From Algoriphagus sp. (GTDB lineage: Bacteria > Bacteroidota > Bacteroidia > Cytophagales > Cyclobacteriaceae): a stretch of 64,000 nucleotides of DNA. Of this stretch, positions 53,974 through 63,389 are shown in pieces. The stretch's first letter is position 1; each line of letters opens with the position of its first letter. The position numbers and the translations under genes are program-made. Under the pieces are notes generated by a model. It had not been told where the DNA came from. It did no database searches and was given only the letters and a program-made list of their open reading frames with translations. The stretch spans positions 1-64,000 of the forward strand of contig NZ_JABXIN010000012.1 in NCBI RefSeq assembly GCF_013373065.1, written 5' to 3'.

Positions 53974-56343
53974 TCACTTTTCCTTCTCAGCCTCCACCAT
54001 GTTTTTAATTCCCTTTAGGAGGGCATCTGGATTAAAAGATATACTATCAATCCCCGCTTTTATCAAGAACTGAGCGAATTCTGGCTTATCACTTGGAGCC
54101 TGACCACATAATCCAATCTTCTTCCCTTTTTTATTGGCGACCCGGATGACTTCTCCAATCATCCAACGAACTGCAGAGTTATTCTCATCGAATAAATCAC
54201 TCAAAATTTCCGAGTCCCGATCTACTCCGAGAGTAAGCTGGGTTAAATCATTTGAACCGATTGAGAATCCATCAAAAACCGCTGCAAATTCATCTGCTAA
54301 AATTACATTGGACGGTATTTCTGCCATCACATATACTTCAAGCCCTTTTACTCCCTGTTTAAGCCCATATTTTCCCATCAATTTCAACACCTTTTTCCCC
54401 TCCTCCGGAGTCCTACAGAATGGAATCATCACCTTAAGATTTTCCAAACCCATGTCCTCCCGAACTCGCTTGACTGCCTCACATTCGAGCCGAAAGCCTT
54501 CCCGATACCGTTCATGATCATAGCGAGAGGCTCCTCGAAAACCCAGCATGGGATTTTCTTCTGAATTCTCAAACTGATTCCCTCCTAAAAGATTGGCGTA
54601 TTCATTTGATTTGAAATCACTCATTCTCAGAATTACATCTTTTGGATAAAAAGCCGCTGTGATCGTTCCAATTGCCTGAGAAAGTTTGTCTACAAAGTAT
54701 TCCTTCTTGTCTTGATAACCCTGGCATAGGGCCTCAATCTGAGCTTTTTCTTCCTTATCCTCAAGTTGATCAAAATGAACCAAAGCCATGGGATGAACCC
54801 GAATGCTATTATTAACTACAAACTCCATCCGCATTAAACCCACACCTTGATTTGGGAAAAAGGAAAGATTAAAGGCTTTTTCAGGATCGGCTAGAATGAA
54901 CATCGGCTTGGTTTTGGGCAGCTCCATTCCTTTAAAATTATGCTGAGCAGTTTTCCACTTGAGTTTTCCAGCATACACCTTTCCCAGCTTTCCGGATGCA
55001 TTATCTATGGTGATTTCATCCCCATTCTTAAAAATTTCTAAGGCATCTTCTGCTCCCACGATCGCCAAAGCTCCCATCTCCCGTGCTACGATGGCCGCAT
55101 GACTGGTTCTCCCACCTTTGGCAGTGATGATCGCGGCCGCCTTTTTCATGATGGGATCCCAATCCGGGTTGGTAATTTCAGTTACAAGAATTTCACCTTC
55201 TTTCAGCAAATCAGCCTCTTCCGGAGAATGAAGAATTTTCACCTTTCCCGAGGTTATACCATTTCCAATGGCGTAACCCGAAGTCAACAGTTTACCCTTT
55301 TCCAGCAAGGTATATTCATCCAAAGTATAGGGGGCTTTCTCAGCCTGAACTGTTTCCGGTCGAGCTTGGACAATGTAAAGTTTCCCGGTCGTACCATCTT
55401 TCGCCCACTCGATATCCATGGGCATCCCATAATGCTTTTCAATGTCAATAGCCCATTTACCTAGGAGCTGAATCTCCTCATCCTTCAATACAAACTCCTG
55501 CTGCTTTTCAACCGATGTATCCAAATTGACGACCCCTTCTCCTTTCGCATAGACCATGGTTTTAGTCTTCGATCCCAACTTTTTAGATAGGATGGCTTTT
55601 TTTTCTTTTTCCAGGGAAGGTTTAAATACAAAAAACTCATCGGGAATGACTGCACCTTGAACAATATTTTCTCCCAAGCCCCAACAACCTGTGATCAAAA
55701 CAGCATTGGAAAATCCCGACTCTGGATCTATGGAAAAAGTAACCCCACTACAAGCCAAATCAGCTCGAACCATCATCTGCACCCCAACCGATAAGGCTAT
55801 CTCATGCTTATCAAAACCCTTATCGTGTCGGTATTTAATTGCTCGCGCATTGTATAATGAGGCGAAGCAATCTTTCACAGCCTTGAGCAGGGCTTTTTCT
55901 CCCCGAATATTCAAAAAAGAAGTGTGTAATCCCGCAAAACTCGCCCCGGGCAAATCTTCCGCAGTGGCACTGCTTCGAACCGCCACATCCAATTCTCGTC
56001 CTTCGGCTTGGTTTAACTTTTCATAAAATCCTTTTACTTTTTCACTTAGTTCCGTGGGTAATTTTCCTTTTAAAATCTTAGATTTAATTGTCTCCGAAAC
56101 TTTGCGGAGATTGGAGAAGTTTTTGGTATCCAAGGAAGAGAGCGTTTTCTCAATGAATTGCTCTAGTTGGTTTTCCTGAATAAAAAGTCGATATGCAGTA
56201 GCTGTCACCGCAAAACCATCCGGAACATGTATTCCATAGCGCTTAAGTTTTTGGAACATTTCACCTAAAGAGGCATTCTTCCCCCCTACTTTGGCTACAT
56301 CATTAATCCCAATCTTTTCAAAAGGTAAAACAAGAGCATCCAT
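53974..56343 (-). CDS. ppsA: phosphoenolpyruvate synthase
   Basis: A 789-aa enzyme making PEP from pyruvate and ATP, a gluconeogenic step. The N-terminal ATP-binding domain, the central phosphohistidine domain (GGRTSHAAIVARE) and the C-terminal PEP-binding barrel (LGFRGASRYD, GSNDLTQLTLGVDRD, GLCGQAPSD) are complete. It fits growth on organic acids. A palindrome lies 81 bases upstream. Confidence 0.96.
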   Translation of the reverse strand: MDALVLPFEKIGINDVAKVGGKNASLGEMFQKLKRYGIHVPDGFAVTATAYRLFIQENQLEQFIEKTLSSLDTKNFSNLRKVSETIKSKILKGKLPTELSEKVKGFYEKLNQAEGRELDVAVRSSATAEDLPGASFAGLHTSFLNIRGEKALLKAVKDCFASLYNARAIKYRHDKGFDKHEIALSVGVQMMVRADLACSGVTFSIDPESGFSNAVLITGCWGLGENIVQGAVIPDEFFVFKPSLEKEKKAILSKKLGSKTKTMVYAKGEGVVNLDTSVEKQQEFVLKDEEIQLLGKWAIDIEKHYGMPMDIEWAKDGTTGKLYIVQARPETVQAEKAPYTLDEYTLLEKGKLLTSGYAIGNGITSGKVKILHSPEEADLLKEGEILVTEITNPDWDPIMKKAAAIITAKGGRTSHAAIVAREMGALAIVGAEDALEIFKNGDEITIDNASGKLGKVYAGKLKWKTAQHNFKGMELPKTKPMFILADPEKAFNLSFFPNQGVGLMRMEFVVNNSIRVHPMALVHFDQLEDKEEKAQIEALCQGYQDKKEYFVDKLSQAIGTITAAFYPKDVILRMSDFKSNEYANLLGGNQFENSEENPMLGFRGASRYDHERYREGFRLECEAVKRVREDMGLENLKVMIPFCRTPEEGKKVLKLMGKYGLKQGVKGLEVYVMAEIPSNVILADEFAAVFDGFSIGSNDLTQLTLGVDRDSEILSDLFDENNSAVRWMIGEVIRVANKKGKKIGLCGQAPSDKPEFAQFLIKAGIDSISFNPDALLKGIKNMVEAEKEK

Positions 56344-56423
56344 GGGTAGATCAGTTTTAGTGAATCACTTCGAAAGCTATAACTTCAAAAATGACTCTCC
56401 TATGACCTTTACCCAGTGATTTT

Positions 56424-56437
56424 CTGATAATTATCAG
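56424..56437. promoter_or_regulatory. 14-bp palindrome upstream of ppsA
   Basis: Perfect palindrome CTGATAATTATCAG in the 109-base gap between the DUF1593 gene end and ppsA. It is a candidate operator for ppsA; a short terminator is less likely because there is no GC stem. Confidence 0.4.
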
Positions 56438-56452
56438 TATTTCGCCAAAAAA

Positions 56453-57977
56453 CTATTTCCCAACTTGAATGACAAATCGTTGATAACGAGTCATAGGATG
56501 GACACTTTGGTCCTTCACTTCTGCAATGACATGGAGCGCTCCTGTAGCAGAAGAATCCAAAGAGACGGTTACTCGATTCCCCGAAGCTGATAAAGTTGCG
56601 TCACCATCATAAGTTCCTACTTCCTCATATATCCAGAATTTGGTTTCTAGTTCGTATCCATCTGGATCTGTGGTTTCTATTTCCAATGTCAGTGTTTCTC
56701 CTGGTTGAGCAGTGGGTCTGACAGAACCTAAGGCTTTTACTATTGGAGGATGATTTGCATCACTAAAATCACTGATACACCACTGCAAAATCCTCCTGAA
56801 TGGCTTCGATCCAACGAATTTGCGGGTAGGTTGCATCCAAGGTATCTGTAAATGGGTTGTAGTCGAGGACATTGGCACCATCCTCCCAACGATTGGGTTG
56901 CTCTTCTGACTGAACAAGACGCCCTCCCCAGCCTCCCCATTCGGGATGATTGAGATTATCCAACCCAACATCAATCAAGTGCAGATAGGCAGGAGAATCC
57001 CCTTCGGAGATGAAGTCATAAATCCCAAAAGTTCCCCACTGTGCATTTTCTAGTTTGGTAGGATCGCCGTGAATATGCTCATCATCCCCTTCTTGCTTTT
57101 GTCTATCTCCGTAACTGTAGTATTGCTTTAGCAAAGGGCCATGGTTGTTGATAATTTCATTCCCCATGAATTCACCTTCGAATAAATAATGCTGTGACTC
57201 TGGAACCGCCTGCTTCCAAGGATAGGCAAAGCACCAAAACTGGTTGGAATTATAAAAAATCTTAAGATCAGGCCAATTCGGAGCAATGTATTCCCGATAG
57301 GTGGCATCCTGGTCTAGGATTGCATAAATAATGGTTTTAGCTATTACTTTCTGGTAAATACCTTCCCATTCCGGTGTGGCCTTGTAGTCATCCTCTATGG
57401 ATTTTAGCGCTCTGGCGATGGTATTGGTTCCACCCCAAACCTGCAGGTAGATCGGCTCCATCTCATCATCAAGTAGTTTGGCTTTAATAAAATCAGATCC
57501 TTCTGTGTCTTTTTCCATTTCTCCTTCAAAGTCAATATTTCCAACCCGGACAACCGAACGTAAGTAATCCGCTGTAGGGAAACCCTCAGCATGTTGGCTC
57601 AACTTAGGATAGACCTCTTCATAGGCATCCAACAAGGGGTTCATCCACTCAGTCCCTGGCCAACGCAGATCAGTTTGTTCTCCATAGATCCGTTTTGTCA
57701 TTTCCATCTTGGAAGTAAAAAGTGTTCCCTTTCCATCCCCTTTGTAATGCCACATAGAGGAAGAGTAAACCAGTCCTTCAATCTGAAATTCATTGGCGTA
57801 AAGGAGCATTCGGATAAAAGAATCCACATCGTCTATCTCTCCATCAGTAGTGACTATGGTTCGGGGTTTTGAAGGAGGAATATTGGATTCATCTTCGATT
57901 TTTGGGCTTGGTGCACAAGCAAAAATCATAAATGCTAATGCAAGGACTATCCAATGTGAATTGGTGGAGAAATTCAT
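56453..57977 (-). pseudogene. DUF1593 (Sde_0182-like) exported protein gene with a frameshift
   Basis: The first frame (56769-57977, 402 aa) has a lipobox (IFAC) leader and the DUF1593 nucleoside-hydrolase-like N-terminal region with TDGEIDDVDSFIRMLLY. It stops abruptly after EDFAVVYQ. The C-terminal domain of the family continues in another frame from about 56785 to 56453: QWCISDFSDANHPPIV, DPDGYELETKFWIYEEVGTY and YQRFVIQVGK. A full-length relative has both parts in one protein. From my memory of relatives, an 11-base loss at 56771-56785 would restore the expected spacing; a 1-base change or assembly error is also possible. The gene may be inactive or make a truncated protein. Substrate unknown, probably a carbohydrate. 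Confidence 0.75.
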
Positions 57978-58080
57978 AGATACAGGAGTTTGAGAAATGA
58001 AAAATAAGAAAAATGATCCTCCTTTACGGAAACCAACCCCTACTTCCGATTTTCCTACTAAAATCCTGATTTAGGGACGA

Positions 58081-59085
58081 TTATTTAAAGTCTTCCACTC
58101 GCATCCCTTTCCGGAAGGTATTAAATCCAAACATGGTAGGGTGATATTCGCCTACATATTCCATGTCCATATCAGGCATGATCTGATCAGACATTCCCAA
58201 AAGCCAAAAAGAAGCATTCACAATCAATCTTCTAAGGTCTTCACTTTGAAAGTCCAATGACGCCCCGAGTGTAGATGCAAAAGCCATTCCCGGGGAGCCT
58301 CCTTCCAGTTGGTAAGGTTTGGTCCAAGCAATCGGCATCACTGCTTTTTCCCAGATCACCGGAGCATCCGGGCTCATTCCTGCAGTACTTTGACCGTACA
58401 AAAGAACATTTGCATCATCGGACAAATGCTTGATTCCATAAACATCGGAAGCACCCCAAATATCTTGAACCCCTTGAAGAATCGGGTGACCATTCTGAAG
58501 ATTGACCCCATCTACCAGCGCTCTCGTCCCCTCTTTTCCATGATTTCCATGATGATTGACCCAAGTTTCCCCAAAAATCCGCTGTCCAAATCCACGCTCC
58601 CAGCCTTCAGCTTTACTCATCCAATCCCATTTTGCAAAACGGGATTCTTTATTTTTTTGATAGGCAAAGGCATGGGTAGATGTTCTTAAGCCGATAATCG
58701 GTTTTCCTGCTTTCAGAAAGTTTTCGATGTATTGGGTCTGTTCGTCCGGAAGTTCCCGAAAGCGAATCAACATAATCATCAAATCCGCAGTTGCTAAATT
58801 TTCCAATCCGGGAATATTGTTTTGAAAATTAGGCACTACATCCCCCGTCTCAGGATCAATTGGAAATAGTACAGTGGTTTTAAATCCATAGCGATGGGCC
58901 AGTATTTTACCCAACATGGGCATGGATTCCTCCGATCGATATTCATCATCCCCTGCAACCAAAACGATATGCTTCCCTTTTCCTGGCCCCTGCTCCCCTT
59001 CAAATTGTAAATATTCTTGGCCCTTTGATGGAAAAGCTAAAAGGAGAAGAAAACAGTATAAAAGGTAAGGAGCGAATCGAAGCAT
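58081..59085 (-). CDS. exported ThuA-like protein
   Basis: A 334-aa protein with a signal peptide (about 1-22). A glutamine-amidotransferase-like ThuA fold follows: HIVLVAGDDEYRSEESMPML, GKPIIGLRTSTHAF and HHGNHGKEGTRA. ThuA was linked to trehalose/trehalulose use in rhizobia; Bacteroidota members are found in carbohydrate clusters. It lies 103 bases upstream of DUF1593 and 7 bases behind DUF808. Confidence 0.85.
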   Translation of the reverse strand: MLRFAPYLLYCFLLLLAFPSKGQEYLQFEGEQGPGKGKHIVLVAGDDEYRSEESMPMLGKILAHRYGFKTTVLFPIDPETGDVVPNFQNNIPGLENLATADLMIMLIRFRELPDEQTQYIENFLKAGKPIIGLRTSTHAFAYQKNKESRFAKWDWMSKAEGWERGFGQRIFGETWVNHHGNHGKEGTRALVDGVNLQNGHPILQGVQDIWGASDVYGIKHLSDDANVLLYGQSTAGMSPDAPVIWEKAVMPIAWTKPYQLEGGSPGMAFASTLGASLDFQSEDLRRLIVNASFWLLGMSDQIMPDMDMEYVGEYHPTMFGFNTFRKGMRVEDFK

Positions 59086-59092
59086 GGGTCTA

Positions 59093-59962
59093 TTAATTTT
59101 TGGTGAAGATTTTCTTGAAAATAAACAGCAATCCCACAGTTAGCAAACCCACCCCTAATCCAAGGAGAAGATCCTTGATAATTCCCGGCCATGAAGGCAA
59201 AAGATGGTGCAAAAACTCAATATTATGGGTAAAAATACCTCCGGAAACCAGCAACAAAGCGACCGTTCCGATATAGCCGATAACCCGGATAACAACTGGA
59301 AGTGCATTGACCAAAAAGCGGCCGATTTTATCTGAAATGGTATTATCTTCTGGATTGAGGGCAATCAATTTATATCCAAACTCATCCATACGCACAATCA
59401 AAGCAACCAATCCATAAACCCCAACCGTAGCAAGCAAAGCGATGATGGAAACCACCACAATCTGGGTAGTAATTGACTGATCTACCACCGTCCCCAATGC
59501 GATGATGACAATCTCTACTGAAAGGATAAAATCTGTCGTGATCGCAGATTTAATCTTGCTCTTCTCATGAGCCAAAACCTCCTCTTGGGTTATCTCTTCC
59601 TGCAAATTGATTTCCTGATGGTGGTGGTGAGGAATAAAAAACTCCAAGATCTTTTCTGCTCCCTCATAAGCCAAATACAAACCTCCCAAAAGAAGAATAA
59701 TCGTCACAGCCACCGGCAAAAAGGCACTCAAAAGAAATGCAATTGGAAGGATAATTAGTTTGTTGAGCAAGGAACCTTTTGTAATGGCCCATAAAACTGG
59801 CAATTCTCGATCAGGAACAAATCCAGAGGCCTTCTCAGCATTTACTGCCAAATCATCCCCTAGAATTCCAGAGGTTTTCTTAGCCGCCACTTTGGTCATG
59901 GTCGCTACATCATCCATCAGGGTAGCGATATCATCAAACAATGCAAATAATCCAGAAGCCAT
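59093..59962 (-). CDS. DUF808 (YedI) family membrane protein
   Basis: A 289-aa protein with the DUF808 layout: MASGLFALFDDIATLMDDVA start, two early helices, a cytosolic linker with a HHHH run (near 112-115), then five or so membrane helices to the C terminus. The family has no assigned function. Confidence 0.88.
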   Translation of the reverse strand: MASGLFALFDDIATLMDDVATMTKVAAKKTSGILGDDLAVNAEKASGFVPDRELPVLWAITKGSLLNKLIILPIAFLLSAFLPVAVTIILLLGGLYLAYEGAEKILEFFIPHHHHQEINLQEEITQEEVLAHEKSKIKSAITTDFILSVEIVIIALGTVVDQSITTQIVVVSIIALLATVGVYGLVALIVRMDEFGYKLIALNPEDNTISDKIGRFLVNALPVVIRVIGYIGTVALLLVSGGIFTHNIEFLHHLLPSWPGIIKDLLLGLGVGLLTVGLLFIFKKIFTKN

Positions 59963-60063
59963 GTTGAAGTAGGATTTACGAAATACGAATCACGAAACTA
60001 GAAAGAAATTGGGCTTTTCTACAAAAATGAATAGTGAAGCCTATTAATGAAAGTTGCAATTTT

Positions 60064-60948
60064 TCAATCTTTCAATTCAGCAGGGTCAAAAATCAAAGGG
60101 AAAAACTTCCCTTCCATTTTATGTCCTTTCGGAATTACTGGTACTCCTTCCAAAAGCGGTTCGTCCGTATTGGAAACCGTTCCGTCTGCAAAGACATTTT
60201 GTACAAAGGCTTTTCGGGATCGATTGGAGTAATTCGCAAAGCTTCCATGAACCAATAGTGGATGATGAAAGGCTGCATAGCCTGCTTTTAGTGGGATAGC
60301 TACCGGTTTGAAGTTAGCCTTTTGCTCCTCAGACATCATCGCCATTAGACCATCCATCTCTCCAGCTAGGGCGGGTTTTTCTAAAAGTCCCCATCGGTGT
60401 GAGCCTGGAACATATTGCAGACAACCATTTTCTTGATTTGCATCATCCAATCCACACCAGCAGGTCAAATGCTGCATCTCGATGGTTCGGGTCCAGTAGC
60501 TGTAATCCTGATGCCAGGCAACATTGCCCCCATGATGCGCGGGTTTGCAAAAAAGCTGATCATGCCAAAAGCGAACGGGTTTATCACCAAGTAACTGTGA
60601 GGCAACCATGCGAAAAGCCGGATTCCATATCACATCGTGAAAAGCCTCGGCAATTCGCCAGTGTCCCAAGGAATGAAAAAGAACCTTATTCGGATCTCCA
60701 GACTCATTGCTGTGAAACTCATGAAACAAGTGATGTAATGGATGCTTTGGGTCCATGACTTCATCCAGAGCCTTTTTCAAGGCTTCAATTTGCTTCTCGT
60801 CTAAAAGCTTGATACCTGCAAGATATCCATGCTCATGGAAAAATTCGATCTGCTCGGATGACAAGCGATATTGATCCCAATCAGAAGCTGTTTTGGGCTG
60901 AGGAAAAAGATCCGAAATGGGGGAATGAAAATCTGCTAGATCTTGCAT
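60064..60948 (-). CDS. phytanoyl-CoA dioxygenase (PhyH) family protein
   Basis: A 294-aa Fe(II)/2-oxoglutarate oxygenase-like protein. The iron site is in WHQDYSYW (His and Asp) and HHPLLVHGSFANYS (second His), with the 2OG arginine soon after. Relatives hydroxylate secondary metabolites and lipids; substrate here is unknown. Often near ThuA/DUF1593-like genes in catabolic regions, though this is from memory. Confidence 0.87.
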   Translation of the reverse strand: MQDLADFHSPISDLFPQPKTASDWDQYRLSSEQIEFFHEHGYLAGIKLLDEKQIEALKKALDEVMDPKHPLHHLFHEFHSNESGDPNKVLFHSLGHWRIAEAFHDVIWNPAFRMVASQLLGDKPVRFWHDQLFCKPAHHGGNVAWHQDYSYWTRTIEMQHLTCWCGLDDANQENGCLQYVPGSHRWGLLEKPALAGEMDGLMAMMSEEQKANFKPVAIPLKAGYAAFHHPLLVHGSFANYSNRSRKAFVQNVFADGTVSNTDEPLLEGVPVIPKGHKMEGKFFPLIFDPAELKD

Positions 60949-61017
60949 AGATTGGCCTTTTGGAATTTTTGAAGATAAAAAATCTTGACCTGATTTCCAT
61001 TATCTATTGCTTAAGCC

Positions 61018-62250
61018 TCAGCTTTCCAATTTTTGCAATCTTTCCAACAATGGAGGGTGTGAATAATTCACAAAAACATACCAAGGATCGGGGTTGATAT
61101 TGCTAAGAGTCTTTACTGATAGTGTTTTCAGAGCTTCTGCAAGTGGCTTCCCTGCAAAAGTTTCCTTTGCAAAAGCATCTGCCTCAAATTCATTTTTTCT
61201 GCTTAACCAATTCATCCCCATCCCGATCACCATGGAAATGGGAGAAAAAAGCATGGTAAACCCAATAATATTCAATTGAGCAGACCATTCGGTTCCCCCT
61301 AAAGCCAAACTCATCGTTTCACTAAAAATAAATTGTGATAGCAAAAACAAAAGCAGCCCTACTTGGATCACCGAAGTCAGCATTCCCCAGATAATGTGCT
61401 TTTTCTTGTAGTGCCCCACCTCATGGGCCAAGACTGCCACCAACTCATCCGGTGGATGCTGGTCCAAAAGCGTGTCATAAAGCACCACTTTCTTTCGCTT
61501 CCCAAAGCCTGAGAAAAATGCATTAGCCTTGTCCGACCGCTTGCTTCCATCCATTACCAAAATATTGTCCAGTGGAAAAGAAACCGATTTAGCGTAATTG
61601 ATGATTTTTTGCTTCAATTCTCCGTCTTCCAATGGGGTAAGCTTATTGAAAAGGGGCAGTATCCAGGCGGTATAAAACAAATTAACGAGAACCATAAATA
61701 TGGCTGCGATAGCCCAGAAGATCCACCAAAAATGGGGACCCATTTGATGGATTAACCAAAGAAAAACCAACAATAATCCTCCACCTATTAAAATACTAAG
61801 GAGATATCCTTTCAACTTGTCACTAAAAAATGTCTGGATAGAAGTTTTATTAAAGCCATACTTTTCCTCAATCACAAAGGTGCTGTAATAATCAAAAGGC
61901 AAGCTAATGATATCCGAACCAATAAAAATCAAAGCGAAAAAGGCTACAGAATGAAGCAGGGGATTTTCTACATAGTTTCCTACCCATCCATCGATGAGTC
62001 CAAACCAACCATTCCATATGAAAAGAATGGTTAAGACAAAAGAGAAAATACCGGAGAGCAAGCCAAAACGATAATTCTCCAGTTGATAATTTTTCGATTC
62101 TTGGAGTTTCTCTTGACTTAGATATTGAGAAAGGGTATCAGGAATGGCGGGAACAGGCCGCTTAACATTTAGGTAGCTGAGTAATTTCTCAACCAAAAAC
62201 CCAAAGCTAACCACCCCTACCAAAAGGTATTTCAAATTCTCAGGACTCAT
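61018..62250 (-). CDS. M48 family metallopeptidase (Ste24/CAAX protease-like)
   Basis: A 410-aa integral-membrane zinc protease with several membrane helices, the zinc motif HEVGH in VLAHEVGHYKKKH, and the third ligand in EFEADAFAKE. Related to CAAX prenyl protease 1; in bacteria such enzymes help membrane protein quality control. It is 9 bases after the PorP/SprF gene. Confidence 0.92.
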   Translation of the reverse strand: MSPENLKYLLVGVVSFGFLVEKLLSYLNVKRPVPAIPDTLSQYLSQEKLQESKNYQLENYRFGLLSGIFSFVLTILFIWNGWFGLIDGWVGNYVENPLLHSVAFFALIFIGSDIISLPFDYYSTFVIEEKYGFNKTSIQTFFSDKLKGYLLSILIGGGLLLVFLWLIHQMGPHFWWIFWAIAAIFMVLVNLFYTAWILPLFNKLTPLEDGELKQKIINYAKSVSFPLDNILVMDGSKRSDKANAFFSGFGKRKKVVLYDTLLDQHPPDELVAVLAHEVGHYKKKHIIWGMLTSVIQVGLLLFLLSQFIFSETMSLALGGTEWSAQLNIIGFTMLFSPISMVIGMGMNWLSRKNEFEADAFAKETFAGKPLAEALKTLSVKTLSNINPDPWYVFVNYSHPPLLERLQKLES

Positions 62251-62259
62251 GAACGAAAT

Positions 62260-63306
62260 TTAGAATTTTGGACAAGGAAGAATTGTGTCCCTACGCAAAG
62301 GTTTTCCCTGAAAGCTATTAGGAAGGGTCCAGGAGATACTTACCTCATGCGCACCTCCTGATTGAATTCCCAATTGGGAAACAGTATAATCAAAACTATA
62401 CCCGATGTTCAAGCCATTAAGTAAATTTACTCCTACCATCATCACAATTGCATCGCGATTACTTTGATTGTTTACGGGTTTGTAAGGAAGACCTCTATAC
62501 CAAACACCAAAAACGATAGGTTCTACATAAAAATAGGCTCCGACGTCCAGTTGTTCGAAGGGACCTTGACGCTTGTAATTGAAGGTCGGAGTCAAGGATC
62601 TTTGTTTCCGTGCATGCGTAAAATCCCCACGATACCCACCTTCACCCAATGGGATACGATAGCCACCATGAAGCGAGAACTTGGCTGGCAGTGGACTCAA
62701 ACCATCAATAAACGACTGATTGGGTTGATTTACATGATGTGCAGAAAGACCTAACCAGAAATTCTCTGTGAAAAACAAACCTCCTACGGAAAGAGAAAGC
62801 ATACTCACAGGATCGCCTAGACCTGGAATATCTGTTCCTGGAAGCAAAGGACCAAAAGGATCATTTGGATTGATTTCATTAGCGAAAACCAAATTTTCAT
62901 AGAAACCAATCTCTCTTCTTATATAGCTCGCTTGAAAACCCGGGCGGAAATAAGAGTTCTCCCCTAGTTTCAATTCATAAGAAACCATGCCCGAAATGCT
63001 AGTCGAACGAAGTTTGGAAGCTCCTTCTGTATCCTGCATGACATGCACCCCAACACCGATATTGTTGTTGGGAAGGTATGTGTCATAAAAAGCGGAAAAG
63101 GTAGTGAATTGAGCATCAATACTCGGCCATTGATTCCGGTAGTTAAACCCCACTCTTCCTGTCAATTCCCCACCTGCCATCGCAGGGTTGAGATATAAAG
63201 GAGCTGCATAATATTGGCTATATTGCGGATCCTGAGCAATTGCCCGACCGGATAATGCCAATAATATCCCCAGAAAAAAAACAAGTTTAAGAGAAGACCG
63301 TAACAA
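62260..63306 (-). CDS. PorP/SprF family type IX secretion membrane protein
   Basis: A 348-aa outer-membrane barrel protein with signal peptide (about 1-24, ending AIAQ) then the family start DPQYSQYYAAPLYLNPAMAG. PorP/SprF proteins help type IX cargo with type-B signals reach and bind the surface. The start is TTG at 63306; no in-frame ATG is available near it. It is divergent from a truncated secreted gene that may be its cargo. Confidence 0.9.
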   Translation of the reverse strand: MLRSSLKLVFFLGILLALSGRAIAQDPQYSQYYAAPLYLNPAMAGGELTGRVGFNYRNQWPSIDAQFTTFSAFYDTYLPNNNIGVGVHVMQDTEGASKLRSTSISGMVSYELKLGENSYFRPGFQASYIRREIGFYENLVFANEINPNDPFGPLLPGTDIPGLGDPVSMLSLSVGGLFFTENFWLGLSAHHVNQPNQSFIDGLSPLPAKFSLHGGYRIPLGEGGYRGDFTHARKQRSLTPTFNYKRQGPFEQLDVGAYFYVEPIVFGVWYRGLPYKPVNNQSNRDAIVMMVGVNLLNGLNIGYSFDYTVSQLGIQSGGAHEVSISWTLPNSFQGKPLRRDTILPCPKF

Positions 63307-63337
63307 GGAATTGTTCGTTTATTTGAGTACTCAGTCA

Positions 63338-63377
63338 GCTTCTAAAACGTTTTAGTGATAAGCTTGTTTTAGAAAGC
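63338..63377. promoter_or_regulatory. palindromic repeats in the porP/secreted-protein divergent region
   Basis: A 14-bp perfect palindrome CTAAAACGTTTTAG (63342-63355) and a second inverted copy (GTTTTAGAAAGC, 63366-63377) that pairs with GCTTCTAAAAC (63338-63348) apart from one extra A. Candidate operator. Confidence 0.4.
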
Positions 63378-63389
63378 AGTTGGAAAAAT

